Positions 26,212-34,322 of a DNA stretch of 44,742 nucleotides are shown here, in pieces. The number at the start of each line of letters is the position of its first letter. Position 1 is the stretch's first letter. The notes beneath the pieces are model-generated. The model ran no database searches, was not told where the DNA came from, and saw only the letters and a list, made by a program, of their open reading frames with translations. A program made the translations under genes and the position numbers. Source of the DNA: Thermoanaerobaculia bacterium (lineage in GTDB: Bacteria > Acidobacteriota > Thermoanaerobaculia > Gp7-AA8); contig JADGNY010000048.1 in the NCBI GenBank assembly GCA_017883235.1, forward strand, positions 1-44,742, in the 5' to 3' direction.

Positions 26212-27252
26212 TCAAGCCTTGACCGTTGCGATGTACCAGTGGTTCTCGAACGGGTCGATGACGAACGCCCCACGCTCACCGTACGGCGCATCGGCAGGCG
26301 GCCTGACCGACCGCGCGCCCGCGCGGAGGGCGCGGTCGTAGGTGGCGTCGACGTCCGGCACGTAGATGTGGATGGCGGCAGCCATCGGCTGCGCGTCGTC
26401 GTGAGCCTCGCCCAGCTCGATCATCGAATCGCCGATGCGCACTCCCGCGTGCGCGACCTCGCGGCCGGCCATCTCGGTCACATGCTCCACCATGGCCCCG
26501 AACGCGTTCTCCAGGAACGAGATGAGCGCCCTCGCCCCTTTCGCATGCAGGAACGGGGTGATGGTGTGATACCCCGCGGGACGCGGACCGACGCCCGGCT
26601 CTTTGCGCGGCTTGCTGCCGCTGCCAGCGAACCGCCGCTGCAACTCCTCCTCGGTCACGTTCTCCTGATGAGTTGCCAGGTACCAGACGTTGCCCCAGCG
26701 ATCCTTCACCCCCCCTTCGCGATCGCCGTACGGCTGGTCGGTCAGCGGTTGCATGGCGGTGGCGCCGGCGGCAAGGGCGCGGGCGTACGCGCCGTCGACG
26801 TCGTCGACATAGACGTGCAGCGCCATCGGGAACGGCTTGAATTCGCCTTCGACATCGCCCATCTCGATCATCGAGTCGCCGACACGCACTTCCGCGTGCA
26901 TGACCCTGCGGCCGTCCGGTGCCGGGTAGCGCGCCTTCAGCTCGGCTCCGAGGGTCTCCTGCAGAAAGGCGATCACGCCGTCGGCGTTTTCGGCGTTCAG
27001 ATATGGCGTGACGGTGTGGAATCCGCTCTTCGTTGCTTCGGCAGTCATCGTAGTCATGTCATTCTCCAGTGCGGGCATCAGCTCCGCTTTCAGTTTCGAT
27101 CGGAAATTCGGGTCGGGCAGATCGCGCAGATCGCCCGCGACGACGAGCAACGTCGCCAGCTCCGGCTCGGCCAACGCCAGTCCATCCCGCCGGCCGGCCA
27201 GGATGGCCTCGACCGCGTCGTCGAGCCGTTCGATCAGATCGCGCTCAGCCAT
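26212..27252 (-). CDS. Anti-sigma-like N-terminus fused to two VOC (glyoxalase/PhnB-like) domains
   Basis: 346 residues. Residues 1-65 (LDDAVEAILAGRR, then ELATLLVVAGDLRDLPDPNF and KLKAEL) resemble the helical leader found on proteins encoded next to ECF sigma factors. Two VOC domains follow at about 75-190 and 225-345, each with a TPYL/TPFL strand, a GDSMIE[ML]G strand and a VYVDDVD/IYVPDVD strand. They resemble PhnB-type bleomycin-resistance/glyoxalase proteins without an assigned substrate. The ATG overlaps the sigma factor gene by 8 nt, so they are translationally coupled. Inference: a soluble sigma-factor partner whose VOC domains sense a ligand. An independent enzyme is the alternative. 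Confidence 0.75.
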   Translation of the reverse strand: MAERDLIERLDDAVEAILAGRRDGLALAEPELATLLVVAGDLRDLPDPNFRSKLKAELMPALENDMTTMTAEATKSGFHTVTPYLNAENADGVIAFLQETLGAELKARYPAPDGRRVMHAEVRVGDSMIEMGDVEGEFKPFPMALHVYVDDVDGAYARALAAGATAMQPLTDQPYGDREGGVKDRWGNVWYLATHQENVTEEELQRRFAGSGSKPRKEPGVGPRPAGYHTITPFLHAKGARALISFLENAFGAMVEHVTEMAGREVAHAGVRIGDSMIELGEAHDDAQPMAAAIHIYVPDVDATYDRALRAGARSVRPPADAPYGERGAFVIDPFENHWYIATVKA

Positions 27253-27781
27253 GGTTCTCGACCATCTTTGCCCGCAACGTCTGCAGGCCCCTCCATTGAA
27301 GTTGCTTGACCGCTCCCTCGCTCCGGCCGATTGCCGAGGCGATCTCGCGGATGCTCCGCTCCTCCCCGAACCGCATCACCAGCACGCGCCGTTGGTCGCC
27401 CGGAAGCCGGTCGACGAACCGGAAGAGCGATGCGCGGCGCTCGATGTCCTCGATCTCGTGCGGCGCCACGGTGCTGGCAGTTTCCCCGCTCTTCTGCTCC
27501 CTCGCCGTCCGCGCGAAGTGATCGGCGATTGCGTTTGCGGCGATGCGATAGAGCCAGGCCGCGAACGGCATGCCGCGCCACTCGAACTTCTTCATATTCG
27601 CCAGCGCCTGATGAAAAACTTCCGAGGTCACATCCTGCGCGATGGAACGATCGCGAACGCGGCGGATCACGAACGCCCACACCCTCCCGAAGTTCTCCTC
27701 GTACAGCTCCGCGAACCGGCTCGGGTCCTGCTGTGCCGCCTCGATCAGCAGCCGCTCGTGATGTTCGTCCGCGGGATTCAT
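27245..27781 (-). CDS. ECF-type RNA polymerase sigma factor
   Basis: 178 residues from the ATG at 27781; the ORF is open 26 codons further, but those residues are not family-like. Region 2 is ENFGRVWAFVIRRVRD...QDVTSEVFHQAL and WLYRIAANAIADHFAR. Region 4 is LPGDQRRVLVMRFGEERSIREIA and GRSEGAVKQLQWRGLQTLR. The linker between them is short, as usual for ECF factors, and there is no region 1 or 3. It is coupled to the VOC-domain gene. No typical zinc-binding anti-sigma gene is present, which makes the VOC protein the natural candidate for that role. Confidence 0.9.
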   Translation of the reverse strand: MNPADEHHERLLIEAAQQDPSRFAELYEENFGRVWAFVIRRVRDRSIAQDVTSEVFHQALANMKKFEWRGMPFAAWLYRIAANAIADHFARTAREQKSGETASTVAPHEIEDIERRASLFRFVDRLPGDQRRVLVMRFGEERSIREIASAIGRSEGAVKQLQWRGLQTLRAKMVENHG

Positions 27782-27829
27782 GAATCGCTCATTAAACCGC
27801 CGAGCGGGCGAAAAGTTACGGTCCGCGGT

Positions 27830-27835
27830 AATAAT
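27830..27835 (+). promoter_or_regulatory. -10-like AATAAT, leaderless
   Basis: AATAAT (within TAATAAT) ends 8 nt before the ATG at 27844. Confidence 0.4.
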
Positions 27836-27843
27836 CGCCACCC

Positions 27844-28998
27844 ATGAAGGCCCGGACATGGATCGGCTCGCCGTTTGTCCCGGCGATCGTCATCGCCATC
27901 TGCTACATCGCCTTCTTCGTTCAACTGCTCGACACCCGCCACGGTGACGTTTCCCTCTTCGTGATCGCCGGGGGCGCGAATGTCGACGCCTCGAAGGTGC
28001 CGGCCGGACTGACGGTGATTCCGAACATCGGCGGCTACGACGGCCTGACGTTTTATCGTCTGGCGCTCAACCCCTTCACGCGCGTCCGGACGGCGCATGG
28101 GATCAGGCTCGACAATCCCTCGTATCGGCAGCAACGGATCGGCTATCCGTTCATCGTCTGGATGTTGTCGCTCGGCCATGCTGCGAGGGTCCCGGCGCTG
28201 TTGGTCGCGGTGAACATCATCGCCGCCGCGGCGATGGCGGCGTTCGCGGGAGCATTCGCGAAGAAGTTCGGGCTGCACGCGCTGTGGGGCGTGATCGTGC
28301 CGCTCTACCCCGGCTTCGTGCTGACCTTCTCACGCGATCTGGCCGAGATCGTCGCGGCGTCGTTCGCCATGGGGGCCATCTGGGCGATCGCCTCGCGGCG
28401 CAGCACGACGGCGGCCGTGCTGCTGGCGTGCGCCGTGCTGACGCGGGAGACGACGCTGCTGCTGGCCGTCGCGCTGGCCGCGGCATGGCTGATCGAGCGG
28501 CTGTTGCACCGCGAGCGCCGCATCGGCGCGATCGCGTTCGCGCTGCCGATCGCCGTCTATGTTTTCTGGCAGATCGTGCTGGCCGTGCAATGGGGTGTAA
28601 CCCCCTTGCGCGCCGGAGCGCCGGGCCGCTCTGCGCCGTTCGTCGAGTTCGCGCGCTTCCTCGCCGCTGCCTCCGCGCGACGGGACCATCAGCAGCGTCT
28701 CTACTTCCTCGAGAGCCTCTTTCTGGCCGCCGTCGTCATCACCATCGTGCTGGTGTGGCGCCGCTCGCGCGCGCCGCTGGAGTGGCGGCTGGCCTGGCTC
28801 GGCTATCTGGCCATGTTCGCCATCCTGCCGCACACGATCTGGCTGGAGGACTTCGGCTTCCTGCGCATCTTCGCCGACCTCTTCCTCGTCAGCGCCGCCC
28901 TGATCATCCCCTCGTCTGCCCCCGCGCGTTGGTTCACGCTGTTCGTGACGGCCAACCTCTGGTACTACCTGGCCAAACACGTGGTGATGGCGTGGTGA
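27844..28998 (+). CDS. Polytopic membrane protein, probable GT-C-type glycosyltransferase
   Basis: 384 residues with about 9-10 hydrophobic segments. After TM1 the first extracytoplasmic loop contains GGYDGLTFYRLALNPF and LDNPSYRQQRIGYP. This YDG-Y-A-P...YR-RI-YP pattern is shared by polyprenol-dependent membrane glycosyltransferase-like proteins. An acidic FSRDLAEIVA motif and LTRETTLLLAVALA follow in the membrane core. Such proteins usually transfer sugars from lipid carriers outside the cytoplasm. The assignment rests on topology and loop pattern, not on a defined active site. It is convergent with the zinc-ribbon gene; a hairpin array lies between them. Confidence 0.6.
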   Translation: MKARTWIGSPFVPAIVIAICYIAFFVQLLDTRHGDVSLFVIAGGANVDASKVPAGLTVIPNIGGYDGLTFYRLALNPFTRVRTAHGIRLDNPSYRQQRIGYPFIVWMLSLGHAARVPALLVAVNIIAAAAMAAFAGAFAKKFGLHALWGVIVPLYPGFVLTFSRDLAEIVAASFAMGAIWAIASRRSTTAAVLLACAVLTRETTLLLAVALAAAWLIERLLHRERRIGAIAFALPIAVYVFWQIVLAVQWGVTPLRAGAPGRSAPFVEFARFLAAASARRDHQQRLYFLESLFLAAVVITIVLVWRRSRAPLEWRLAWLGYLAMFAILPHTIWLEDFGFLRIFADLFLVSAALIIPSSAPARWFTLFVTANLWYYLAKHVVMAW

Positions 28999-29007
28999 CG
29001 AACCCAA

Positions 29008-29068
29008 CCGACAACGCGCGCCAGCGCAGACAACGCGGCGATAGCCGCAGACAACGCGCGAAGCGCAG
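29008..29068 (-). repeat. GTTGTC hairpin array, copy 3
   Basis: On the minus strand CTGCGCTTCGCGCGTTGTC begins directly after the TAA of the zinc-ribbon gene. It is followed by GCGGC-TATC-GCCGC-GTTGTC and GCGC-TG-GCGC modules and ends in GGTTG. Same family as 23234-23330 and 23726-23945. Confidence 0.85.
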
Positions 29069-29428
29069 TTATCGATACTGCTCTTTCAGCGCCTCGAGCT
29101 CGGCCACCGCTTTCCTGAGGATGTGAACGACCTTGTGGACCTCGTTGCCGTAGAGTTTCAGCTCGGCATCGCAGTCGGACATGGCGTAGAGCGCTTCGTC
29201 CTTTTCGAGGCGCTCGCGCTCGAAGCGAAGGCGCTCGATCAGCTCTTCGATCTCGGAGATGAGGATGAAGTTGAGATCCTTCTCGCCGAGGTAGCGCTTG
29301 CACTGCGGACAGTAGATCGAGCGGTCGTCGGTATTCTCGACGAGCTCGAAGACAAACTGCCGCTGGCACTGCGGACACTCGAAAACTTCGGGTAACACGA
29401 TCTCATCCTCGCCCGCCGATTGTCGCAC
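29069..29428 (-). CDS. Zinc-ribbon protein with C-terminal coiled coil, unknown function
   Basis: 119 residues. FECPQCQRQFVFEL at about 16 and IYCPQCKRYLG at about 38 give a four-cysteine zinc ribbon. The rest is highly charged helix (LISEIEELIERLRFERERLE and NEVHKVVHILRKAVAELEAL). There is no membrane segment. I do not recognise a named family. It lies between the membrane protein and a tRNA gene, and may act as a nucleic-acid or protein-binding adaptor. Its TAA stop touches hairpin array copy 3. Confidence 0.65.
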   Translation of the reverse strand: MRQSAGEDEIVLPEVFECPQCQRQFVFELVENTDDRSIYCPQCKRYLGEKDLNFILISEIEELIERLRFERERLEKDEALYAMSDCDAELKLYGNEVHKVVHILRKAVAELEALKEQYR

Positions 29429-29519
29429 GAAACGGCGGGAAGGCCGGGCGGCGGCGGGCGGAATGAGGATGTTGACCGATGCGTTTCGCGCCGTGTAGCA
29501 TCCACGCCCTGCCGCATCC

Positions 29520-29593
29520 TGGGAGATCGTTCAATGGTAGGACAAGCGGCTCTGAACCGCTCAATCGGGGTTCGACTCCCTGTCTCCCAGCCA
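29520..29593 (+). tRNA. tRNA-Gln (CTG anticodon)
   Basis: Acceptor TGGGAGA pairs with TCTCCCA. The anticodon stem AGCGG/CCGCT encloses loop CTCTGAA, giving anticodon CTG (codon CAG). The T arm CGGGG-TTCGACT-CCCTG is standard. A G discriminator and an encoded CCA complete the gene at 29593. Confidence 0.93.
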
Positions 29594-29622
29594 GCGGTTT
29601 TTGACTAAGCAGAATCTATGAC

Positions 29623-30153
29623 CTAGGGGTCGAGACTCGCGGGTATTTCAAACTTGAGCCTTGCTACCTTCCCGTCAATCCGCAAGTCGTACGATTCTGA
29701 TCCACGAGCATGAAGCGATATCAGTCTGATCGTGCCGCCCGCAAGCGAGTCGAGGGCCTTCTCGGCCGAGTCCCATTCGCAGAGTAACTCGCCGACGCGC
29801 TCGTGGGCTGGCGTGAGGACGAGAGTTTAGTTGTCTCACTCACGGGCGAAAGCAGGTGGATCGATCTCTTTTACCAGCACTTGCACGTCTACTTCGCCAC
29901 GCTCCGCGACGTGTATCGCTTCTTGGCTGCGTTTGAGTTTCACGCGGGCGTCTTTCGTCAAGGCGGAAGTTTTGAAGTAAACATCGTTGATCTTTTTGTG
30001 CTCGAGATTCTTAGTATGTTCGAACCACAGCAGGACGGACGCATTCAACGCTTCCTGGTTCGGCTCGAGTACGAGAAGGACCGTATCCCGCTCGATCCCT
30101 TCGACGCTGAGCCGTGAAGTGGTTCTCGATACTGGCAGCGCGCAACGGCGCAC
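29623..30153 (-). pseudogene. Decayed gene with two in-frame stops, unknown family
   Basis: Minus-strand translation gives protein-like sequence from about 30118: IERDTVLLVLEPNQEALNAS, then NDVYFKTSALTKDARVKL, ending PPAFARE. It then hits TGA, two codons, and TAA, and continues in the same frame as LVLTPAHERVGELLCEWDS, then GGTIRLISLHARGSESYDLR, to a TAG at 29623-29625. Both halves have natural composition and the same frame, so this looks like one gene of about 165 codons with two nonsense codons near 29831 and 29837. The plus-strand ORF here reads worse. It lies just downstream of tRNA-Gln, a common integration site, and is less GC-rich than neighbouring genes. The remaining bases to 30331 show no gene. 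Confidence 0.45.
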
Positions 30154-30319
30154 TCCCCCCGGTTGAGCTCGATATTAACGCCGCCTCTCCATTCGTCTGG
30201 CACGCCATATGAATACCGCCGAGTCTCGCATCTGATTCATCGAGCGCTCGTGCCCCGGTCGCCGGCAGTCCAGTGAAGTTTCCACGTGTGCAAGTGCTGG
30301 TCGTAGACGTCAACCCTTG

Positions 30320-30327
30320 AAGGAGGT
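30320..30327 (+). promoter_or_regulatory. Strong Shine-Dalgarno AAGGAGGT
   Basis: AAGGAGGT precedes the GTG at 30332 by 4 nt. It fixes that start over the in-frame TTG at 30317, which lies upstream of the ribosome-binding site itself. This operon therefore uses leadered translation. Confidence 0.7.
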
Positions 30328-30331
30328 CTGT

Positions 30332-31723
30332 GTGAAATTGCGCATTACAGCGGTCCTTACCCTCAGTCTCTTGTTGTTTGTGTCCCAGGCGTTCTCCCAG
30401 TCCGATCCCGGCATTCGGGGTGGTCCGCCCGGAGCGGGCGGCCCGCTCCCCTCGGTCGCGGCGGACAATCCCCTCACGATTCTGAAGTTCTTCAACGACG
30501 GACAGAGCCGTTTCCAGGAGGTCGACTCCGTGAAGGGGACGATCGCCGGCGAGGCCGGCAAGGGGCTCGGCCCTCGTTTCAATGCAATGGGCTGCGCCCG
30601 CTGCCACGCGTTCCCCGCTGTTGGCGGCACCAGCCCCTCGGTCAATCCTCAGATCGTCGACGCGGGGGCGGATGGCGCGATCAATTTGCCGCCTTCGTTT
30701 GTCACTCTCAGCGGCCCCGTCCGCGAGGCGCGCTTCGTCTTTTTTACCGATCCGGCCGGCAATCCCATCACCAGCCAGCCCAACGGCGGAGTCGAGGATC
30801 TCTTCATCATCGCCGGGCGCAGTGACGCCGGTCCCTGCACGACGTCCGTGATCTCCCAGCCCGACTTTGCCTCGGCCGTCGCGCACAACAACGTCATCTT
30901 CCGCATTCCGACGCCGTTATTCGGAGGCGGTCTCGTAGAGAACATCGAGGAGACCGACCTTCTGTCGTACCAGGCGTCAGTAGCCGGCAATTCGTTTGGC
31001 ATCGCCGGGACGTTCAACCACAACGGCAACGACGGCACGATCGCCCGCTTCGGCTGGAAGGCGCAGAACAAGTCGTTGGAGATCTTTGCCGGTGAGGCCT
31101 ACAACGTCGAGCAGGGCGTGTCCAACGAGCTCTTCACGCAAGAGCATCCCACGCCCGAGGAGGAGAGGTCCCTGGGACTTCCCAATCCGTGCAAGCTCAA
31201 TGCGACACCGGAGGACCATACGAACTTCAACGTCGGCTCCATCGCGACGCTGAGCGACGCCGTGCAGTTCGCCATGTTCATGCGTCTCCTGGCTCCGCCA
31301 GACAGATCGCCGGACACACCGGGTGGGTCAGCGTCGATCGGCAGAGGGGAGGAGTTCTTCAACAAGATCGGATGCGAGACCTGCCATCACAACCGGTTCC
31401 CGTCGTTCTCGTCGTCGATCACGCCAAGCCTTGACACCCAGAAGGTGAACCTGTACAGCGACCTCGAGATTCATCACATGGGCTCGACGCTGGCAGACAA
31501 CGTCTCGCAAGGAGCGGCGGGAGGAGACCAGTTCCGAACGGCGCCGCTGTGGGGACTGGGGAAGCGGATCTTTCTCCTGCACGATGGCCGGACCCCCGAC
31601 CTTCTCAAGGCCATCGATCAGCATTCCTCGCCCAGCTCCGAGGCCAATACCGCGGTGCTCAACTTCAATTCTCTATTGAGTACGCAGAAGCAGGACATCC
31701 TGAACTTCCTGCGCTCTCTGTAA
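30332..31723 (+). CDS. Di-haem oxidoreductase, DUF1111 (cytochrome c peroxidase-like)
   Basis: 463 residues. Signal peptide VKLRITAVLTLSLLLFVSQAFS. Two c-type haem motifs, CARCH at 88-92 and CETCH at 348-352, mark a di-haem DUF1111 protein distantly related to MauG/cytochrome c peroxidase. Supporting blocks are GKGLGPRFNAMGC before haem 1 and DQFRTAPLWGLGKRIFLLHDG near residue 410. Members are periplasmic and their reactions are mostly unknown. Thirteen nt separate it from the following gene, which has its own AAGGAG site, so the pair forms an operon. Confidence 0.88.
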   Translation: MKLRITAVLTLSLLLFVSQAFSQSDPGIRGGPPGAGGPLPSVAADNPLTILKFFNDGQSRFQEVDSVKGTIAGEAGKGLGPRFNAMGCARCHAFPAVGGTSPSVNPQIVDAGADGAINLPPSFVTLSGPVREARFVFFTDPAGNPITSQPNGGVEDLFIIAGRSDAGPCTTSVISQPDFASAVAHNNVIFRIPTPLFGGGLVENIEETDLLSYQASVAGNSFGIAGTFNHNGNDGTIARFGWKAQNKSLEIFAGEAYNVEQGVSNELFTQEHPTPEEERSLGLPNPCKLNATPEDHTNFNVGSIATLSDAVQFAMFMRLLAPPDRSPDTPGGSASIGRGEEFFNKIGCETCHHNRFPSFSSSITPSLDTQKVNLYSDLEIHHMGSTLADNVSQGAAGGDQFRTAPLWGLGKRIFLLHDGRTPDLLKAIDQHSSPSSEANTAVLNFNSLLSTQKQDILNFLRSL

Positions 31724-31736
31724 GTAAGGAGAACCC

Positions 31737-32687
31737 ATGTGGCGACTCATCAGGCACTCTCTCTCCTCCCTGTTCGCGGTCTGCATCGGTCTGTCCGCCG
31801 ATGCGGGAACGGCACCGGCGGTGGTTCCAAACGGCGTGATCCTCGTCAAAGGGGCGGCGCCGCGCTCGAGCGACTCGGTGACGCCGCTGCCCGAGGAGGG
31901 GAAGGTGGCCGATGGCCGCTACAGCAACGCGTATTTCAGCCTCTCGTATCCAATCCCCGCCGGCTGGACGGAACAGCCGGCGGGGCCTCCGCCGTCCGAG
32001 GGCGGCAGCTACGTCCTGACGCAATTCGCCTTCTGGGACCGCGAGCAGCAGAGAGTGAGAGCACAGGTGCTGGTGACGGCGCAGGACCTCTTCTTCAGCG
32101 CGTCTTCTGCCCCTTCGGCCAGGGAGCTGATGGCTTCCCTTCGCCGAGGAGTCGTGCCGCAGTACGAGATCGAGCGTGGAGCGGAGGAGGTGACGATCGC
32201 CGGCCGGACGTTTTATCGGGTCGCATACGGATCGCCGCTTGTCGGACTCCATTGGCGCGTACTTTCAACGGACGCCCGATGCCACGCCTTGACGTTCACT
32301 CTCACCGGCGGCGACAAGGCGGCGCTCGACGCGGCCGAGCGGGCGATGGGCGGCATCTCCCTGCCGAAGGAAAGCGATGCGCCGCTCTGCGTGAAGGGTT
32401 ACGCACACGACGACAACATCGTGGAGAAGACCGAACCCTATCTCGCCACGCGCCGCTTCAATACGATCCCGGTCCGGGTGACCATCGACGGCGAAGGACG
32501 GGTGAAGCATGTCCATGTCCTCAGCGCCTTCCCCGATCAGTCCGACGCCATCATCGCTGCTCTTCGCGCGTGGCGCCTCAAACCATACCTGGTCGACGGC
32601 AAGCCGGCCGAGATCGAGACAGGCCTCGTGTTCGGAACGCTTCGGGCAGCCGCGCGTGGAAGTGCGGCTGGCTCAGGGCGGCTTTGA
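31737..32687 (+). CDS. Exported protein with TonB-C-like C-terminal domain
   Basis: 316 residues. The N-terminal signal (LIRHSLSSLFAVCIGLSADAG) is followed by an uncharacterised domain (about 55-205). The C-terminus, FNTIPVRVTIDGEGRVKHVH then AIIAALRAWRLKPYLVDGKP, has the beta-alpha-beta pattern of the TonB C-terminal domain. It lacks the TM anchor and proline-rich spacer of true TonB, and it is not accompanied by ExbB/ExbD. It is therefore a periplasmic TonB-C-like protein rather than an energy transducer. AAGGAG precedes the ATG. It is paired with the di-haem gene; a joint role is plausible but unproven. Confidence 0.7.
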   Translation: MWRLIRHSLSSLFAVCIGLSADAGTAPAVVPNGVILVKGAAPRSSDSVTPLPEEGKVADGRYSNAYFSLSYPIPAGWTEQPAGPPPSEGGSYVLTQFAFWDREQQRVRAQVLVTAQDLFFSASSAPSARELMASLRRGVVPQYEIERGAEEVTIAGRTFYRVAYGSPLVGLHWRVLSTDARCHALTFTLTGGDKAALDAAERAMGGISLPKESDAPLCVKGYAHDDNIVEKTEPYLATRRFNTIPVRVTIDGEGRVKHVHVLSAFPDQSDAIIAALRAWRLKPYLVDGKPAEIETGLVFGTLRAAARGSAAGSGRL

Positions 32688-32717
32688 AGGATCAAAACTT
32701 CGAGACTGTCACCGGGT

Positions 32718-32900
32718 GGGCGGCTGGTACCCCGCAACGGCGCTCCGCGCGCTGCGATCGACATGCTCCTCGATGCCTGGTCCGCCACGGCCGGCTTGCC
32801 CGCCTACGTCACCACCACCGTCGCCGAGGTCACGGGTACCCCGGCGCGAACGTCCGCGGAGTGGGTGAAGAGCAACAAACAGGCATTTGTTCGCGCCTGA
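32718..32900 (+). pseudogene. C-terminal remnant of an NmrA-like/NAD(P)-binding oxidoreductase
   Basis: The frame ending at TGA 32898-32900 reads MLLDAWSATAGLPAYVTTTV, then TGTPARTSAEWVKSNKQAF. This is the typical tail of NmrA-like NAD(P)-binding proteins, where a conserved catalytic-site-distal helix ends the domain. No start or Rossmann segment exists upstream, because the TonB-C-like gene ends 30 bases earlier. It is a truncated fragment. Confidence 0.5.
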
Positions 32901-32944
32901 GGTGCGCCGATCAATGTCGCGTCGCTCGATCCCGATCGGCCGGC

Positions 32945-33075
32945 CTCCCGGAGTGGGCTAACTGACTCCGGGAGTGTGTTAACTGACTCCGGGAGTGTAT
33001 TAACTGACTCCGGGAGTGTATTAACTGACTCCGGGAGTGTATTAACTGGCTCCGGGAGTGGGCTAACTAATTCAA
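32945..33075. repeat. Tandem array, 21-bp unit, about 5.5 copies
   Basis: Unit TAACTGACTCCGGGAGTGTAT (one base over 20 if the last T is counted) repeats head to tail from 32959. It ends in TAACTAATTCAATTAGTTAG, a self-complementary stretch. Its sequence is unrelated to the other arrays but the period is the same. Confidence 0.9.
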
Positions 33076-33200
33076 TTAGTTAGAGTTAGCGCATGGCGCA
33101 CTCTGGAGAACCATCGGCTATCGGGGAACTCCGAGGAATCCTCGGGAGAGCGCGGGGGTGAGGCCATCTCGGAGTCTATCGATGCGGCCGACGCCCGGTA

Positions 33201-33260
33201 TCAACGCTCGGGCAGCGCCTCGCGCTCGGCGTCCCGCTCCTCGGAGGTCTTCACCCGCAC
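33201..33260 (-). pseudogene. N-terminal fragment of a duplicated methyltransferase gene
   Basis: The minus strand reads VKTSEERDAEREALPER and then TGA. It aligns without gaps to the start of the methyltransferase at 35039 (VKTSAEWNCERDALLDA). The homology extends across the divergent promoter: bases about 33236-33290 match about 35023-35078, including the TATGCT region, which is mutated to TTTGCT here. It is a decayed copy of a divergent promoter with both gene starts. The rest of 33076-33502 shows nothing else recognisable. Confidence 0.6.
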
Positions 33261-33502
33261 GCTGCTTTGCTGAACCCGCGACGGCCTTCTGAACACCGTC
33301 GCTGGTGACTCACCGAGGGCCGTCCCCAACGTCAAACAGATGATGACTGCACATCATCGGTTCTTCGGAGAAGTGGTCCGGCGCCGCTCCGTCACCCTCG
33401 ACTGGAGAGAAGCCGGGAGGTTCCGGCGACGATCTTCTCGATCGCCTTGATGTCACGAGGCAAGCGGCACTCGCCGCGTTCATGCAGCAAGAGCCGCGGA
33501 CT

Positions 33503-34177
33503 CTACGTCCCGCTCTTCCACCCGGCCACGCGCTTCTCGAACGCCGTCGTGTCAACGCTATCGGCTTTGCCTTTGGCGATTGCCTGATCGGCGGCGGCAA
33601 GCGCTTCCTCCTTTCTGTCCGCGTTCCGCAGGATGTTGGCTTTGGCAGAAAGATTTCGAAACGTCGGCTTGGTCTTGATCGACTGATCGACGTACTTCAG
33701 CGCCTCGTCCCAATTCTTGTCGTTGGCGTACGTATTCGCCGCCTGGAGGGGAAAGACTTCGTTCGCCGGATTTGCAGCGATCAGCGCGTCGGTCCTGGCG
33801 CGCCACACCGCTTTCACCTCTTTCACTTCGACGGTGAACGGCACGCTCACCTTCTCCCAGCGCAAATTGACCGTGGCCGTATTCGCCGTCACCGGATCGA
33901 AGTTGTACGCCAGCAACTCCTGGCTCTCCTGAACCGGTTTCGGCTTCGCCTTCACGCGGAGCGCGTCCTTTTTCGGGTCATACGTGAACGCGCCCCACTG
34001 TCCGGAATCGTTGTTAAAAATGATCGTCCAGTCGTCCTTCCCGGGGATCGCTTCCAGGCTGTAGGTGCCGGCCTTCAGCGGTTGACCGTTGATCAGGACG
34101 TCGTCGGTGACCTGAAACACCGTCGCGTCATTCGCGCCGGCGCGCCAGACATGGTTGTACGGAACGATCTCATGAAC
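33503..34177 (-). pseudogene. DUF2911 protein lacking its N-terminus
   Basis: From about 34177 the minus strand matches DUF2911 closely: VPYNHVWRAGANDATVFQV, INGQPLKAGTYSLEAIPGKD, WTIIFNNDSGQWGAFTYDP and VNLRWEKVSVPFTVEV. A TPR-like tail follows (NKNWDEALKYVDQSIK region, about residues 215-270 of the open frame). The normal signal peptide and first about 60 residues are missing. The open frame continues upstream to 34348, but those residues are Arg/Asp/Cys-rich nonsense antisense to a DUF2182 fragment. The gene was cut at about 34175. Expression from a new start is possible but not supported. Confidence 0.65.
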
Positions 34178-34303
34178 CTCGCCGTGATGGCCTTTGTCTC
34201 CGCGGCCATTACGATCGAGCGTGTCGCCCCGCATCCCGAGATCGTTGCACGCGCAATCGGCATCGCAGTCATCGCCGCTGGTGCGATCGTGGCGTTCGTT
34301 TGA
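34172..34303 (+). pseudogene. C-terminal fragment of a DUF2182 metal-binding membrane protein
   Basis: From 34172 the plus strand reads MNLAVMAFVSAAITIERVAP, then IVARAIGIAVIAAG, to TGA at 34301-34303. This matches the last TM helices of DUF2182 proteins (MNL-MA...E+..P...ar..G..l...G). The rest of the gene is absent. Its truncated 5' side meets the truncated 5' side of the DUF2911 gene, a rearrangement junction. Confidence 0.5.
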
Positions 34304-34322
34304 AGTGGCACGGCCGCGATTT

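Noticed and set aside
25778-26341. 187-aa protein made of LIDVNRP heptads (and a 126-aa antisense counterpart)
   Set aside because: Both strands are open only because the unit is 21 bp. No ribosome site, and sister arrays with 20- and 43-bp periods cannot encode repeats.
29594-29625. Intrinsic terminator after tRNA-Gln
   Set aside because: A short T-run is present, but no stable stem precedes it apart from the tRNA itself.
29803-30117. 104-aa plus-strand ORF
   Set aside because: The opposite strand gives more natural protein sequence extending beyond this ORF on both sides; see the decayed gene entry.
31739-32965. 408-aa ORF overlapping the TonB-C gene
   Set aside because: Out of frame with a convincing exported protein; Arg-rich composition.
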